Shown here one piece after another: positions 10,498 to 22,700 of a stretch of DNA of 64,000 nucleotides. The translations under genes and the position numbers were made by a program. The notes beneath the pieces were generated by a model. That model had not been told where the DNA came from. It was given only the letters and a program-made list of their open reading frames with translations, and did no database searches. This DNA comes from Ptiloglossa arizonensis (Eukaryota; Arthropoda; Insecta; Hymenoptera; Colletidae): assembly GCF_051014685.1 (NCBI RefSeq), contig NC_135058.1:6734811-6798810 (forward strand), given 5' to 3'. Each line of letters starts with the position of its first letter. The first letter of the stretch is position 1.

Positions 10498-11743
10498 CTG
10501 CAAAAAGAAATCGCAAATTAGAACGCAGTGGTTTGGAAAAACCTGTAAAAAGACACATACACACGCGTACACGCAGCAACAACAACAACGAACAGAAAAA
10601 AGAACGAAGGAAACACTCGTAAACGAAATTATTCAACGTTTTCGAGTTTACTTTCGCAGAACGGTAGACCGCGCAGGCGCGAAAAATTGTCACCGTGACA
10701 GGGTAGAGGGGTCCTCGCTTTTCGCGAACGCTCACGGTTTACGTGTTTTCGACCTTTTTTTTTTTTTATCGCTTTCGGAGACTCCATTTATTTTATGCGG
10801 AATTATTCCGCTGTCGAATCTACCGGGGGGAAAACCGTTGGACGATAAATAAACGAATTACAATCGTATCACCTTGCGTACCGACCGGAATAAATTGATT
10901 CGTTATCGTCGACGAGCCACGTGGATTACACTTTTATCGATCGTCCTCGTATCCGTGTCGTTAAACGGCCCGTTAATGGCGATCGTCGCAATTAACACCG
11001 TGAACCAGCTCTCGTACGTCGTCGTCGCCGACGACGGAGGCTTGTTACGTCCTCGACAAAGGGATTACTCTCGTTCGTTCGCGCGCGTTCGTATTTAGTC
11101 GCGAGGCGATCCGCTCGTAGGTGGCCACCATCCTCGGGAAACCGAACGCACCAATCATCGCGCGCGTGCGTTCCGTCCTTCGTAATTAAGATGCAACGCG
11201 TGCCACGGTCATTGTTCCCAGTGGCCCTTTACGAGCCTCGTAACACCCCACCGCACCTCTTGTTCACCGGTTGACGGTACCACGGAACACGATTACGAGG
11301 TTTCACAGTCCCGGTTGATCATCAACGAGATCATTTCGAACGGATAACCGGTGCCGGCTCCGCTCGAATTATCTCGACGTTTCTTTCCTTCGATCGTTAA
11401 CCGCGAAACGAGCGGCCCCGCGCCTCGCCGGGGGTGTTGTTATTTTAAAAGGCTGATTTTTTTTTACGGTCCAAAGGCTCCTGTACGGTCCGCCAAGGGA
11501 AGCGGAATTAGCGGCGATCGCGTTCTTCCTATCCGTTGGAATTGTTCCGTGAAATGAAACGTACACCGCGACGCCCGATTATTTTTATTAGCGCGCGGAT
11601 TCTGGCTGCTCGTTTTTTACGACCCGGGGCTCCCCCGGTTGCTTTAACGGGCAAAACGACCGTAGAACCGAGAAAATTTACGATCCTCGGATTTCTCGAG
11701 ATCCCGTTCTTCGGAATTTTAAGATACCGCGGCACCACGCTAA

Positions 11744-11973
11744 GCGAATATTCCAACCGAACTGATTGGAACGCGAGTTCACGTGCAAACGTGTTCTACA
11801 ATCTCGTGGAATTTTCGTTTGCGTTGCTTCGGTGGCGGGAACGAGTTCTCCAACGCGTTGCTTTCGAAAAGGGACGAATTGACGCTCGATGATGAAAAGA
11901 ATGCCGGAGTTGTATTTCGAGTACGAGTGGTTTCATCGCGCTCGAGTAATCGATGTTCGGGGAATTATCTCCT
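11744..11973 (+). CDS. Candidate exon ending at a GTAAGT donor
   Basis: The frame opens after TAA at 11741 and runs to CTCCT|GTAAGTAAC, where the donor sits at 11974 and the in-frame TAA overlaps the donor. The translated part includes GGGNEFSNALLSKRDELTLD and then DEKNAGVVFRVRVV, which is acidic and protein-like. No clear acceptor was found upstream, so this would be a first exon or an exon with a weak acceptor. No ATG lies near its start. Low confidence. Confidence 0.18.
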
Positions 11974-12801
11974 GTAAGTAACATTTAGCTAATTTTAGCT
12001 CCGGTAATTTGGGTTTGGTACTCTGTACTGTAAACTCGCGGGTTATGTTCGTCGGCGAGCGTTGTCCATGCCGTGTTTTCGAAACAGTCAAATTAGTACT
12101 CGTTGATAAGAGTGCCACATTGTAACGTTTAGAGTATAAAAATTTTCTTTGCGGTACGTCTATGTACAGGAAATTCGAGGAACGAGAAAACGCTGTAACT
12201 AACGTCCAATTAATCTAGGCTCGTTGTGGAACCTCGTAAAATAATAGGTGAGAATGGTTTATGGTCGTTGTCCACGTCTCGCTTCTTAAATTGTCAAAAT
12301 ACCAGTGTTTCGATACTTCGAGTAGGAGAACTTTTCTTCGATCTCGCGTTCGAATAACGAAAACATCCCCGTAAGGACTCAACGTCCCCGTAGCTCACGT
12401 CCGATTGATCTCACGCTCGATGTCGTTTCCAAACGCTGTTCGTTGCAGCACCGAATACACGCCGGCCGTTCATCGTGAAACTTTTTCGGCCATTGGTTCG
12501 CGCGAGTTGTTCGTCACGGTCGCTACAACGAGCGAATTAACCGACGTCGCGGAATGAACAGTGACGGCCCCGCTTACAAGAAACTTAAGAAGAGCTATTC
12601 CCAAACGGCGCATAATAAACGATTCCCGGCGAAAATTGGAGAATATATCCTCCGCGTCCCGTTATTTATCACGGCGGTAACTTCCTCCCATTAATTCTCC
12701 AATAATTCTCTAATTTTCGCGCGAGCCCGCTACAAACCGTCCGTTGGAATATTCTTCGATTATTTCTCAAATATGTCGGCCGTTAACCCGCGTCGTGTCG
12801 C

Positions 12802-12824
12802 TGGTTTTTTTTTTTTTTTTACAG
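12802..12824 (+). promoter_or_regulatory. Strong 3' splice acceptor signal (poly-T, ACAG)
   Basis: An uninterrupted T tract of about 17 bases ends in ACAG at 12824. This is the classical plus-strand intron end in insects. It could also be a simple poly-T run that happens to be followed by ACAG. Confidence 0.4.
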
Positions 12825-12894
12825 GGGATCGCTTTCGGGCGACGAATTCATTGGCCCAGATTGCGCTCCAAATGGAAAAAGCCCCAGTTTCTCT
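12825..12894 (+). CDS. Candidate 70-nt internal exon
   Basis: The exon lies between the poly-T/ACAG acceptor and a GTAAAC donor at 12895. Read from its second base it is fully open and gives 23 residues (GSLSGDEFIGPDC, then APNGKSPSFS). That is a soluble, mildly acidic peptide that would leave the frame in phase 0. A second frame gives a short tail ending at a TAA overlapping the donor, and the third stays open to 13028, so the frame is not fixed. No family recognised. Confidence 0.25.
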
Positions 12895-13154
12895 GTAAAC
12901 CGGTGATCGATCCTGTTCGTGGCGCGATTCCTCGACAACCGGGGGTCGAGTACGTATCCAAAGTCCTCCGGGAGCCGTTTAAAATTAATAGGAACCCAAC
13001 GCCACCGGGCGGTGTATCCCGACGTTGATACTCTTTGTTTCTGGTCGATAAATCATTTACGGGACGCTCGGTGAACGTACATAAACACGTGCAACGTTCT
13101 CAAAGGCCCTCGGTTACGCTATAAAGCGCAATGGCCGGCTGAGTAGCTCGACCG

Positions 13155-13400
13155 TCTATTAAACTTGCGCTCACTGATTCGGGCATTAAAACTTTAGGGC
13201 ATCGAGCACCGGATAGCACTGCTGCTGCTGTTGCTGCTGCTAGCGGCGATCCTGCCTGAAAAGGGACGGATCGCGTTAAAGGATGAAAAGGGACGAGTAT
13301 AATCGCCGCCAGGGCCGGTCTAACCCCACTTGATTTAATTGAATTCAGTCAATGTCGCCCGGTTGCATTTAGCAAATTAAACGCTCCCCGCGACCCTCTC
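13155..13400. promoter_or_regulatory. Possible conserved non-coding block with homeodomain-type cores
   Basis: The stretch is GC/AT balanced and contains TTTAATTGAATT, CTATTAAAC, GCATTAAAA and AGCAAATTAAAC. These TAAT/ATTA cores are the kind bound by homeodomain proteins. It also carries a CTG run at 13219-13242 and a direct repeat of GAAAAGGGACG (13259 and 13285). This is only a reading of motifs; conservation cannot be judged from one sequence. Confidence 0.2.
13198..13302 (+). CDS. Short frame with a signal-peptide-like Leu run
   Basis: The frame is open from ACTTTAG (stop or weak acceptor, 13195-13197) to TAA at 13300. It translates to GIEHRIALLLLLLLLAAIL followed by a charged tail (PEKGRIALKDEKGRV). 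The Leu run comes from the CTG repeat. It has the look of a signal peptide or membrane anchor but lacks an ATG, so it could only be the start of an internal exon. A chance product of the CTG repeat is more likely. Confidence 0.12.
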   Translation, partial: GIEHRIALLLLLLLLAAILPEKGRIALKDEKGRV

Positions 13401-13696
13401 GCGCCTACGTCCCTTCTACTTTCGTTACGGCCCATTATCGACGGAACCGGAAACGTAAAATTTCGCGGACGTTGCCACACTCCTCTTTGATACACACCCT
13501 TCGATCTCTCAACGAGGAAACCTCGCAACCTGGACGACTGCTTTTCGAACGGGACACCTGGAACGAATTAAATTTCGTACGCTCGTCACTGTTCGCTAAC
13601 GTTGCAAGAGGAGAGATACAGACAATTGGGTCAGGGTGATCGTTCGTATACCGGGAGATACGCAAAGTCATTGTGTTAATATAGAGTTGCAGGGTG

Positions 13697-13716
13697 TGTA
13701 TATATATATATATATA
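13697..13716. repeat. TA dinucleotide microsatellite
   Basis: About nine TA units directly precede the ATG of the long frame that follows. It is a simple repeat. Confidence 0.85.
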
Positions 13717-14279
13717 TGCGTGGAGTGCAAAGTTGCGTGTTGAGATTCTTGGCAACGATCGTTGTCGGTCAATTTCACGTTGTCGACGTTATATATAAAT
13801 TGATTTCCAATTGGGTAAATCTGTATTCGTTACCGGGGAAAAAAGAATTCTTTTATAGAATTTACGCGGGAAGTGATACAATACGAATCTCGCGAACACC
13901 TTACGAGCAGATTGTACTTGAAATAAGTATAAATTTCTCATACTCGTGGCTTGTAAACAATTTTGTCCTGCGTATCGAAAATGTCTGGAACCGTTCGTTA
14001 AGAAAAGTTCCAAAGACAGAGAAATCATTCACGACGACGTACTCTACGATCTATTTTCCTTTCACGAGCTGTTACACGAATCTCGTTAAACGTTCGATAG
14101 ATCCGAACGCGATTATACTTGCTCCTGGAAATTCGTATCGAGTTCCAGATTGTGAACTCCTGTTTCAGGAGGTCGTCCGTTCCTTCTGGATGATATTTAC
14201 GTGCAAGCGTCGCAGGTGCGTCTTCCAAGCTCGTCGACCCGATCGAAGTGAACGGAGGCCGTTCTCGGACCGCCTCTGA
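13716..14279 (+). CDS. Longest complex ORF, 187 residues, hypothetical
   Basis: This is the longest ATG-to-stop frame in the window not made of repeat sequence (TGA at 14277-14279). The N-terminus is hydrophobic (MRGVQSCVLRFLATIVVG), like a weak signal peptide. The middle is mixed (GKKEFFYRIYAGSDTIRI; NFSYSWLVNNFVLRIENVW) and the C-terminus is basic (CKRRRCVFQARRPDRSERR). No catalytic motif, zinc finger or transposase signature was seen. Minus-strand frames also overlap it (13789-14028, 14025-14321). The length is somewhat beyond what I would expect by chance but not decisive. It could be a lineage-specific single-exon gene or non-coding. Confidence 0.25.
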   Translation: MRGVQSCVLRFLATIVVGQFHVVDVIYKLISNWVNLYSLPGKKEFFYRIYAGSDTIRISRTPYEQIVLEISINFSYSWLVNNFVLRIENVWNRSLRKVPKTEKSFTTTYSTIYFPFTSCYTNLVKRSIDPNAIILAPGNSYRVPDCELLFQEVVRSFWMIFTCKRRRCVFQARRPDRSERRPFSDRL

Positions 14280-17200
14280 AACAAAAGCGTTTTCTTTTAC
14301 GAGTTCGCCGCGTAAAAGCAAATCGATGGTAAATAATCGCCCTCGCGGCGATTTGTACGCGCGAGTCGATCGTCCTCGTCGTTTCGCGGACTGCTTCGTT
14401 GAACTTTATGAAACACGAAGTCCCGTTACCGAATCGAGATTATCGAACGGCGCTCTCTCCTCGTCTCGTTACGCGGCAACCGCGTGTCTTCGTTCCCGTG
14501 AACCGTGGCGGGATCCACTTTTCGAAGAGCCCGATCATCCTATCCGTGAACGAGGATCGAACGGGAATCGTTTCTCGACGTATCGTTGAGCAACGCGTTG
14601 CTCAGATATCCTCGAACGTGGAAACGCGCCTCGCGAACTTCGTTAACGAGCGTCCCCGAGTTCGTTGCGAGAACGAAAGAAACGTCAATCTGCTACTTGG
14701 CTCAACGGGGATCCATTACGTTGAATTGCGTAACTATCTGGAAAACGTGAACTTCTTTTAATCGAAGTAAGAAGGATTAAACTTCTTCTCGTTCGTCTTC
14801 TTTTTTTTTTGTCCACCGCGGAGACGTCGAGATCGATGTCCTCTTCCTAACTCGTGTGATCCGAAATGTGTTGGGAGCAGAACGGAGAAGAAAGGAGTGG
14901 AGGGAGGGGTTGGTCGCTTTGTTCGAAGTTCGCTAGTTGGACGTCTTTATCAAGACGGCTTATCTAGAAAACGGGCGAGACCTGCGACCGGGACCCGGTT
15001 TACGATACGAACGTTTCTCTTCGTTTCGTGACTCGGAATTTTAAAAAAAGAAAAAAAAAGAAGAAAAGAAAAAAGTTAAAACTTCGAATCGCGACTCAAA
15101 GGTCACGGGACATCCTTCTAATCTCTGGAAATTGAGTTTCCCTCTTGATTCGAACTTTGCAATTTTCATCGGAATTTTCAAATCGAGGTCACCGGCTAAG
15201 AACCTCCTGGAGCGGGAAATTACGACACCTCGGGTTACGTACAGGGTGTCTCGCGCGGAACGTTGCGAGTTCTTTTTTCCTTTGCGAAACTGAGGGAAAT
15301 TTGAGGTGATATTTTACACAGGGGTTGCTCTCAAACGTAACCGAACGATCAAATTTACGCGTCGTTACGTCGAACGAAATCCGAATACTGTCGTTGAATT
15401 ATACCAAAAGTATTAATAAAATTGGAAAATTCTCGTATCGATGATAATCCAAATGGACGTTTCTTTTATTCTCTTTCGGTACATTACACGAAGCGTCGAA
15501 TCAAATTTTAAGTAACGCAAAACGATTATTCTTTCCCTGATCTTTCACCTACTTTCCAATGTGTAAATTATTCGCGTTACGAACAGTTGAATTCGATTCA
15601 CGGATCTTGATCCTTTTCTGGCGGTTTCAAAATTGATTTTCTCGATCATTCTTCGCTTTGTTCCACGATCGTATCGGAGATCCCCGATACAGTGTTCTAC
15701 AATACAAAGTTCTCGAAAGAATCGCGCTCACCCCGAGTCTCGAGACTCGCAAGTTCACGAACGGTCCTCGACTTCCGTGGACTCGGTGATTTACGGCGCG
15801 ATTAAGCCACGGCTACATTTGTACACTGATTAAACCCGTTAAAACTCCGAAGTCCGATTCCGCGGACGTCCGTGCAATATGAACTCGTTCGACGCGCTTT
15901 AGTTCGAGCAACCTTAACAGGATTTACGAGTTAATAAAATATCTAGGACGGACGTAGAAACATCGCTGTGACGTTTCGTGCACGCCGCTGTCGTTACTTC
16001 CATCGTTGCACGTCGCTCTCGTTTGCGTTAATACATCCCAGTTACAAGGTCCAGATTAGCTACGAGATTATTGAATTCGTGCCGAGCGATACGTGCCGGG
16101 CGAAATTCGTAACTTTTCTGATTACCCGCTACCAAAGTATGTTAATGCTTGCCGGATGTTTCGCATGGAACGCGATTGCGCTTTCTGTCGCGGTTTCTTT
16201 CCAACTATTCCCCCGATAACGATTCTTCCGTGCCATTTTCGCGCGCCAACGGTAACCTGGAAGTTTTAACGCCGTTACCATGGACACGGCGAGCATAAAA
16301 TCATTTAATCGAGTTTCGTAATTTATTTCGAACGTTAAAAATATCGTCCCGAATTCTTCGCGTTACGATCCCTCGTGAATTTAGCGGCGAACGAAAAATA
16401 GGGGGAGTGGACGGTTAATTGGTACCAGCGATAAGGGTACAAGGTCGTTAATCGTTGTACCACGATTGTACGTTACATCCAATTTTCGATTCTACGTTAA
16501 AATTCGTACAATGAACTTGCCTTCTTGCTTGCTTATCGGGAAACGATCCTTCATCCGTGTATCTTTAATACAGAGAATCTACTTAAAAATGTACAATAAC
16601 ATATATAAGTACGCGTATTAACATACGGAATATTCGTTACAAAACTGAACCCAAGTTTCAGGGTTTTTATTCTCCGGATAAAAAAATTCTCCTGTCTTAA
16701 AAAATCGATGCTCGTTACTTCAATCTTTAAAAATTTTCCCTCACCTTTTACCTTTCTTTCCTGAATAATATCGTTCTGCATCGGTACGTGCGACCGCACG
16801 GCCGATAATCTCGGAATAACAGAGAACGATTCACCTAATCGATATTTCGATATCTAAAAACGTTTCGATCGATGGGAGAACAATTCGGAGGAATTTTTTT
16901 ACCATTGTCGCGAACCGAACGGATACCCTATGCTCGCCGGAAGTCCGAGATTAGCTCGTACGCGAAAGCGTGCTCGATCCCGGCCAAATCTGTAATAAAC
17001 AACTTTATCGGACGGTTGCATCCATCCCTGTAGCTTGAAAGGGCATCAGATAAGGGCGGACGCCTGCAACGTTCGATTGTGCGTATCCGTCGGTGACGTA
17101 TAGCACGGATTCCACGTCGCAATTGCGCCCGATACAAAGACGACGTCGTCCGTCGGGATGACGCGTTGTATCGCCGATTATATCCGACATCGGGTCGCGG

Positions 17201-19289
17201 TGCACGTTACTGCACGAAATTAACAGTGATCTTTTTAATTGTCCGCATTGCCACGGTGTATTGCAGAGCACGTAAAAATAGTACACTTGCCAATGTTGAA
17301 CGACTCTTTACATTATTACGCAACCTGCCGTTATCCACGCAGAATTTGTGTGCGTGCGTGTGAAGAATAGCGCTATTTGAGATGGAAGTACGAGCAACCG
17401 GATGAAAAAGCGTTTTCGCCGGTACGAGAACACCGGCGTTACGCGACGTTGTCTCTTGGCTCCCGTTAGAGAGAACATTTTTTAAGGGAACGAAGATTCA
17501 TGAATGTTAAAAGACCGGAGCACGCGGAAAGAAGAAGTTCAGGATAACAATTTTCATTCAGAAAATGAAATCTCTTTGGTGACGAATCGTCTCGTTTCGA
17601 ATAAAGACATATTTATCGCGCGCGACGAGAGATCTCGGCGACTATATCACCGTGTCGTATCATTGGGAAATTCAATTTCAAATATTCGGTCGTAAATTGT
17701 ACAGTTACTTCAACGTTACGATATTTGAAATAATACAAAACTTGATCTCCCGATTCTTCGTCACTTGGATTCATCTTGAAAGGAATCGCTCCAAAATCGC
17801 TACAACGTTTATCTGAAACATTTTTCTATACCTTTCGTAACTTATGACTCGTAGACACAGTAGCAAATAAAGTAAATGACTCTATTACTATTTCTCCTCT
17901 AAAATCGAACAGTAGCATAGTTTCTAAATCGGACCAATGAACACTCTCTCAAGTATCATCGGACCCCTTGTCTACCAAGTTCTATTACCTAATCATCCAA
18001 TTGTACTCTCCGCAACTACGAACATCCGGATTAAACCGCAACTTCAAAGATTCCTCTTCTTTTCCACTCGCTGCTGAATGTCTCACATTCGAGCAAATAA
18101 GCGCGACGAACTGCCATAAATTAACTTATTTCGTAAATTCCACCTAACGTACTCCGAATGGTATTTTTCCAATCGGTAACCGGCAAAGCGCTCTTTTGCG
18201 TAGCTCGCGCTGTGCTCGACGACCGATGAACGCGAATATCGAATTAGCGGTGAATCGATAGGGCTTTCGACGCGGCCAAACAAGAAAAGAACCGTGATTG
18301 GCCGCGTGTATGCAGCCGTTCGTTCCACGGGAGATTGTTGCGGATCTGGACGAGCTCTCGCGGACGAGATGCGCTCCGGATTGCAACCGGCTCGACGATC
18401 TCGTTTGCGGGTGAAAATATTTGTTCCCGTTGTGTCGGACACGGCGTAATTAGCAGCCGATCGTAGTTACCCGTTCAACGATCGAAAATGAGAAACCGAG
18501 CAGTACGGTACTCCGATCGGGATAGGGTAATTCATCGCGAGTCGTTCTTCAACCGGAAGAACGGTGACGCGAGGATCGTTCCTGCGTTCGCGGTAATAAT
18601 AGCCAGAAGACGGATGTTGACCGAAGAGCGATCTGTGCAATGTGTAACTTACTCGATGTTTGATCGCTGTAGCAATCAACGCTGACGCGTCACGTATCCT
18701 GGCTGTTACAGAAGAGGCACGCTCGATCGTGTCTCGTATACTTTGGAGTCCGAGTGTTAACTTACAATTAGTCGGTGTACCGTCCCGCGGGCAAAGAGAG
18801 TATTTCTTTCTTTTTTTTTTTGCGAAAAGGGCTAAGCGAAACTTGTCAGCAATTATCGATCAAATATTTTCTCTTTTTTTCCGTGCGTGACGGTTTTACT
18901 CGCGTTTCTATCGATCTTTCGACCGTTCTTTCGCGAAAATGAAGTTTTTGCGAAAATTGAAGAATTCGCTCGGGTTTCTTCCGGCTGTGTTATCGTTTCT
19001 TTGGTTCATATCTAGAGAGCCAGAAAAAGACCGTGGAACGAAGAACCATCGTGTTGCAAGGTGATGCACCTGTCCACGTGTAATTATTTTGGACAAAAAT
19101 TATTTATTAAATATCCAAGGAAAACGACGTATATTAATTTTATCATTAAAGGGATCTCCATTTGTACTTTATTTTTAAAAAATAATACGTTTCTCAGAAA
19201 GATGGCCTTGACGCGTGTCAAGGTTGGCATCAATGCTGTCCTCCCCTAAATTGAATACTTACCCAAAGGTATACTTTACTATATATTCT
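14280..19289. other. No gene seen; scattered simple tracts
   Basis: The segment has many overlapping short frames on both strands and no family likeness. Notable tracts are the purine run at about 15041-15076 (a possible minus-strand acceptor tract ending TTCCGAG near 15031) and TC-rich patches. An ACAGGGTGTC word lies at 15241. No RNA gene or clear repeat was recognised. Confidence 0.5.
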
Positions 19290-19440
19290 TCGCCTTCTCT
19301 ATCTTCCTTCTTTCCTTCTCCATCATCCCTTTCTTTATCTTCTCTTTCTCTATCTTTTACTTCTACACCCTTCCTTTATATATTTTTCTCCCTACCTTCC
19401 CTTCTCTATCTTTCCCTTCTCCCTCTCCTATCCTTGTCAC
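19290..19440 (+). repeat. Polypyrimidine tract (CT-rich, about 150 bp)
   Basis: The plus strand is nearly all C and T, with CTTTCTC, CCTTCTC and CTATCTT words. It could arise as a decayed CT microsatellite. Such tracts can form triplex DNA and can also act as splice-regulatory polypyrimidine sequence if transcribed from this strand. Confidence 0.75.
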
Positions 19441-19707
19441 TAAACGACAATGGTCTCCCCAACCTTTAAAACCAGCACAAGAAAAAGACAGAGGAACCTT
19501 TCGAGCAGAGGTCGAACACCAGTGCGATAATTATCGATCGAAGGCTGTTGCTTCGTTCGTTCGTGGTCTGGTTTTAAAATCACAAATGGTCGTCGAGGTG
19601 CTTCGATAAGGTCGTTTCGCATCACCGATCGGGAAACCGTGTCGATCGAGAAATACACGACCCTACGTGGCTTCTTTCTATTTGATCGGCATTACAATCA
19701 GCACCGT
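19415..19707. repeat. Dispersed repeat family B, copy 1
   Basis: It matches 26285-26620 in order and orientation. Shared landmarks are CTCCTATCCTTGT, AACCTTT, ATAATTATCGATCGAA followed by CTGTTGCTTC, GTTCGTGGTC, then GAAACCGTGTC and GAGAAATACACGA, and GGCATTAC.ATCAGC. By eye the identity is about 70-75 percent with small indels. No open frame is shared, so this looks like a non-autonomous element or an old segmental duplicate. Confidence 0.65.
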
Positions 19708-22700
19708 GCACTCACCAAGTGCCCGCGTTGTCGCGTTCTCGAATCGACGTTCTCTTTCGGCACTCCCAGTGCTCGAAAACAAACGAAATTCCCGCTCAGC
19801 AGCGAGCTGTAGCGTCGAAAAGAAAAAGTTGCAGCGTTGTCGATCATCCGATCGCACGGATCGTTCGTTTCGCGACGAAGTTGCAGACTGCGCGACATTT
19901 TTTTTGTTTTCGCAACCCTCCGTTCGGTACAGTGCACCGCTACGGAATAAAGTGTTGCGATCACCGTGTACTCTCGAACCGTTAGGGCGGTGAAATACTA
20001 CACGTACGAGCGTCGCGAGATTTTATGGGCGTAGGCGACACCTCGTGTAGCTCATGTTCGACGGTTACGCGCACGCGTACACACTCGTAAACTGTCACCT
20101 GCAAATAGGGCCGAAGTGCCGGGCGAACCATGTTTTCGAACGTGACGAGCAATTTTTTTCTTTTTTCTTCCTTTTTTTTCTTTTTTTTGCGCGCGCGCGT
20201 GCGCCTGTTTTCGATCATATTCGGACGAGCCGTTGCGCCGTTGCTCCATACGTACATACGCATTCGTTTCGTGTTTCCGAATGCGAAACGGGGAACGAGG
20301 TCGCGATACAATGCTGCAAGTTCGAGCGGGGTTTTCAACTGGAACTTTCGAGGCTCGAATGTATTTTCTACCTGGTAGGGTTTTTTTTTTCTTTTTTTTT
20401 TCGTGTTTTATTTCTACCGCGAGGTATAAATCGACGAGAAACTATGGAAATTTAGGAGTTCGAGCACTTCATCTTCCGTTCACGGTATTTTCGATACGGA
20501 AGAGTTTTCGATATGTTTGTAACTGTGTTCGAGTGTTGAAGTACCGCGGTCTTCGAATTTGGTACAATAATTTTGCATCATTCGCTTCGTTGAGTTTCGC
20601 TCGATATCGCGTTGGAGTAGTTTCATCTTTTAGGGGATGACTATCAAAAATTGTTTAATTAAAATGTCGAGCGCGCTCGAAACGATACGATACGTATTTT
20701 CCGTGTGAATTTTTCGAAAAGATCGTAACGTTGTTCGCCAACGATGTTAATTGAGATCTCGGCGTGTGTTCCTTCGAAATTTGAACAACACAGTCGAGTT
20801 GAATCGGGTCGTTTAATTGGAATATTGCACAGGGTGACAAAGTATTCGGATATTTCGACGTCGAGGTATTACGGAGTTGTAAATACGATTTAAAATGTAA
20901 GTTTATCGTAAAGAATGCATTCGTGATACAACGAAGAACTCGAAATACGTATAATCGGTAACGAAGCAAAGAAAGAACAACTTAACGTGGAAACTTCGCG
21001 CAATGCGACAATAGTGTCGCGTGCTCTGCACAGCTCTCTGTCTTCGACCGACCAAAGAATAAAGCTACCTTGGTTCCCACGATACAAAGACCCTTCTGCG
21101 CCATAGGAAACTCGTAAACAAACTGGGCTATCGGCTATCGGTGTCTGGAACGTTCAGCATAGTCGTCGCACTCCGAGAAACTCGTTCCAACGAAGCTTCT
21201 CTGATAAATTAGCGATAAAGAGGGCGAATACTTAAAGACCCGAACGATCGATCAATCGAACGTTTAAACATTCAAATATTTAACCATTTAAGAGTCCAAT
21301 CGTACACTTTACTACCCCTTTGTGTTTCCTATAACAAAAATTGATTCTTAAACGATAGGATGCTCGATAAGTTTCGTCGTTCGAGAAGAAATGGTGTTGA
21401 AAGTTGAAGTATCCTACTATTTTTTTTACAATGGAAATTGTATACAATACAATTCGGTATAAATATACCTCGTATAGGATATACAATCTAGTATAAATAT
21501 ACCTCGTGATATTATAATCGGATTGGCCCGATCCTCCACCCACGAAAGGGTTAATCTTGGAGAAAAGCAATTAACACCGGAGAACCGAACTGTTTCGCGC
21601 TAACGATAATACTTCAGCCACGTTCAAACACTCGCGCGCCGCTAATTCGTCCGTTCGTGAAAACGCGTCCAATTCTCCGAAAGACTGCCGTTTAAGGGCC
21701 AATACGGTCGTATTCGTAGCCAATTGGCACGGTCGGTCGTTCCCTTAATTAATTGTAGCCATTCGATGACCCTTTCGGTTGCGTCCATTATGGCCCCGCG
21801 ACCGATACCGTGTACGCGTGTACATGTCGCTCAAATATACGAATGAATTATACGAACGGTGGGCAGCGGAGCGTTGATCGCGTCGGGATCCCTGTTTTCC
21901 GCGGGATTCTCATTTGCATCGCGCCCGTACGGGAGAATGACAACGAGATTTCCGCGCGATAAATGAATTGCCGCGCGACGATAAGGCGTACAATGGACGC
22001 GCGCAACGGGAGACGGAAGTTTATTAATCCGCGGCAGACACGGTTTCGGAGGCAGCAACCAGAGGAATTAAAACCAACCGAGATGAAAGAACCGGCCGGT
22101 GGATTAATTTAAGAATTAATTATCATTTTACGGGAGAGACGAACGAACGCGATAAGCAACTGTCCGTCTCGTTACCCGTTCGTGCACTTAGAGTCTCCCA
22201 TCGAACGATGTACAGGACCTAGCGTTCCAGAAACACCTATTCACGGCTCGAACAAAGGAACCAAGATTTCTTTGCCGCTTTCAAGAGACTTTTTCGGATC
22301 CTACCGTCTCCATTCTTTCGTCGAGTGGCGGTTTACTTCTCGAACCGAAAGGGCCGCGATTAAACCAAGATACTCGATCGTTTAACGTTCTCGAGACCGG
22401 CGCTTCTCACGTTTTATAGCCGATTTGCGTTCAATGTACTCCTCGCTCCTCGTTGGCGACGTAATTTCGAGAACGCGGCCTTCGTCCACCGACGATAAGA
22501 AACCGATCCTTTTTTTGCGGGAATTTTATTTCATCCTTCGGGAGGGAAAACGTTCCATTGGTGTTTACGGTATAACGAAACGGGAGTCGATTGTCGACGA
22601 TTGAATCTCCCAGACTGTCGAATAACTCTTCGACCTGTCGCCTCGTAATATATTGCTTTTTTAAAAATTGAAATTATTATCATAGATACAATTAGGTGCT

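Noticed and set aside
15031..15076. Minus-strand acceptor from the long purine tract (TTCCGAG end)
   Set aside because: The AG lies after an A-rich gap and the following frame closes within 24 codons. The tract is more simply a decayed simple repeat.
20130..20640. Plus-strand frames of 82-135 codons
   Set aside because: They run through poly-T/Phe tracts and overlap open minus-strand frames. No supporting signals.
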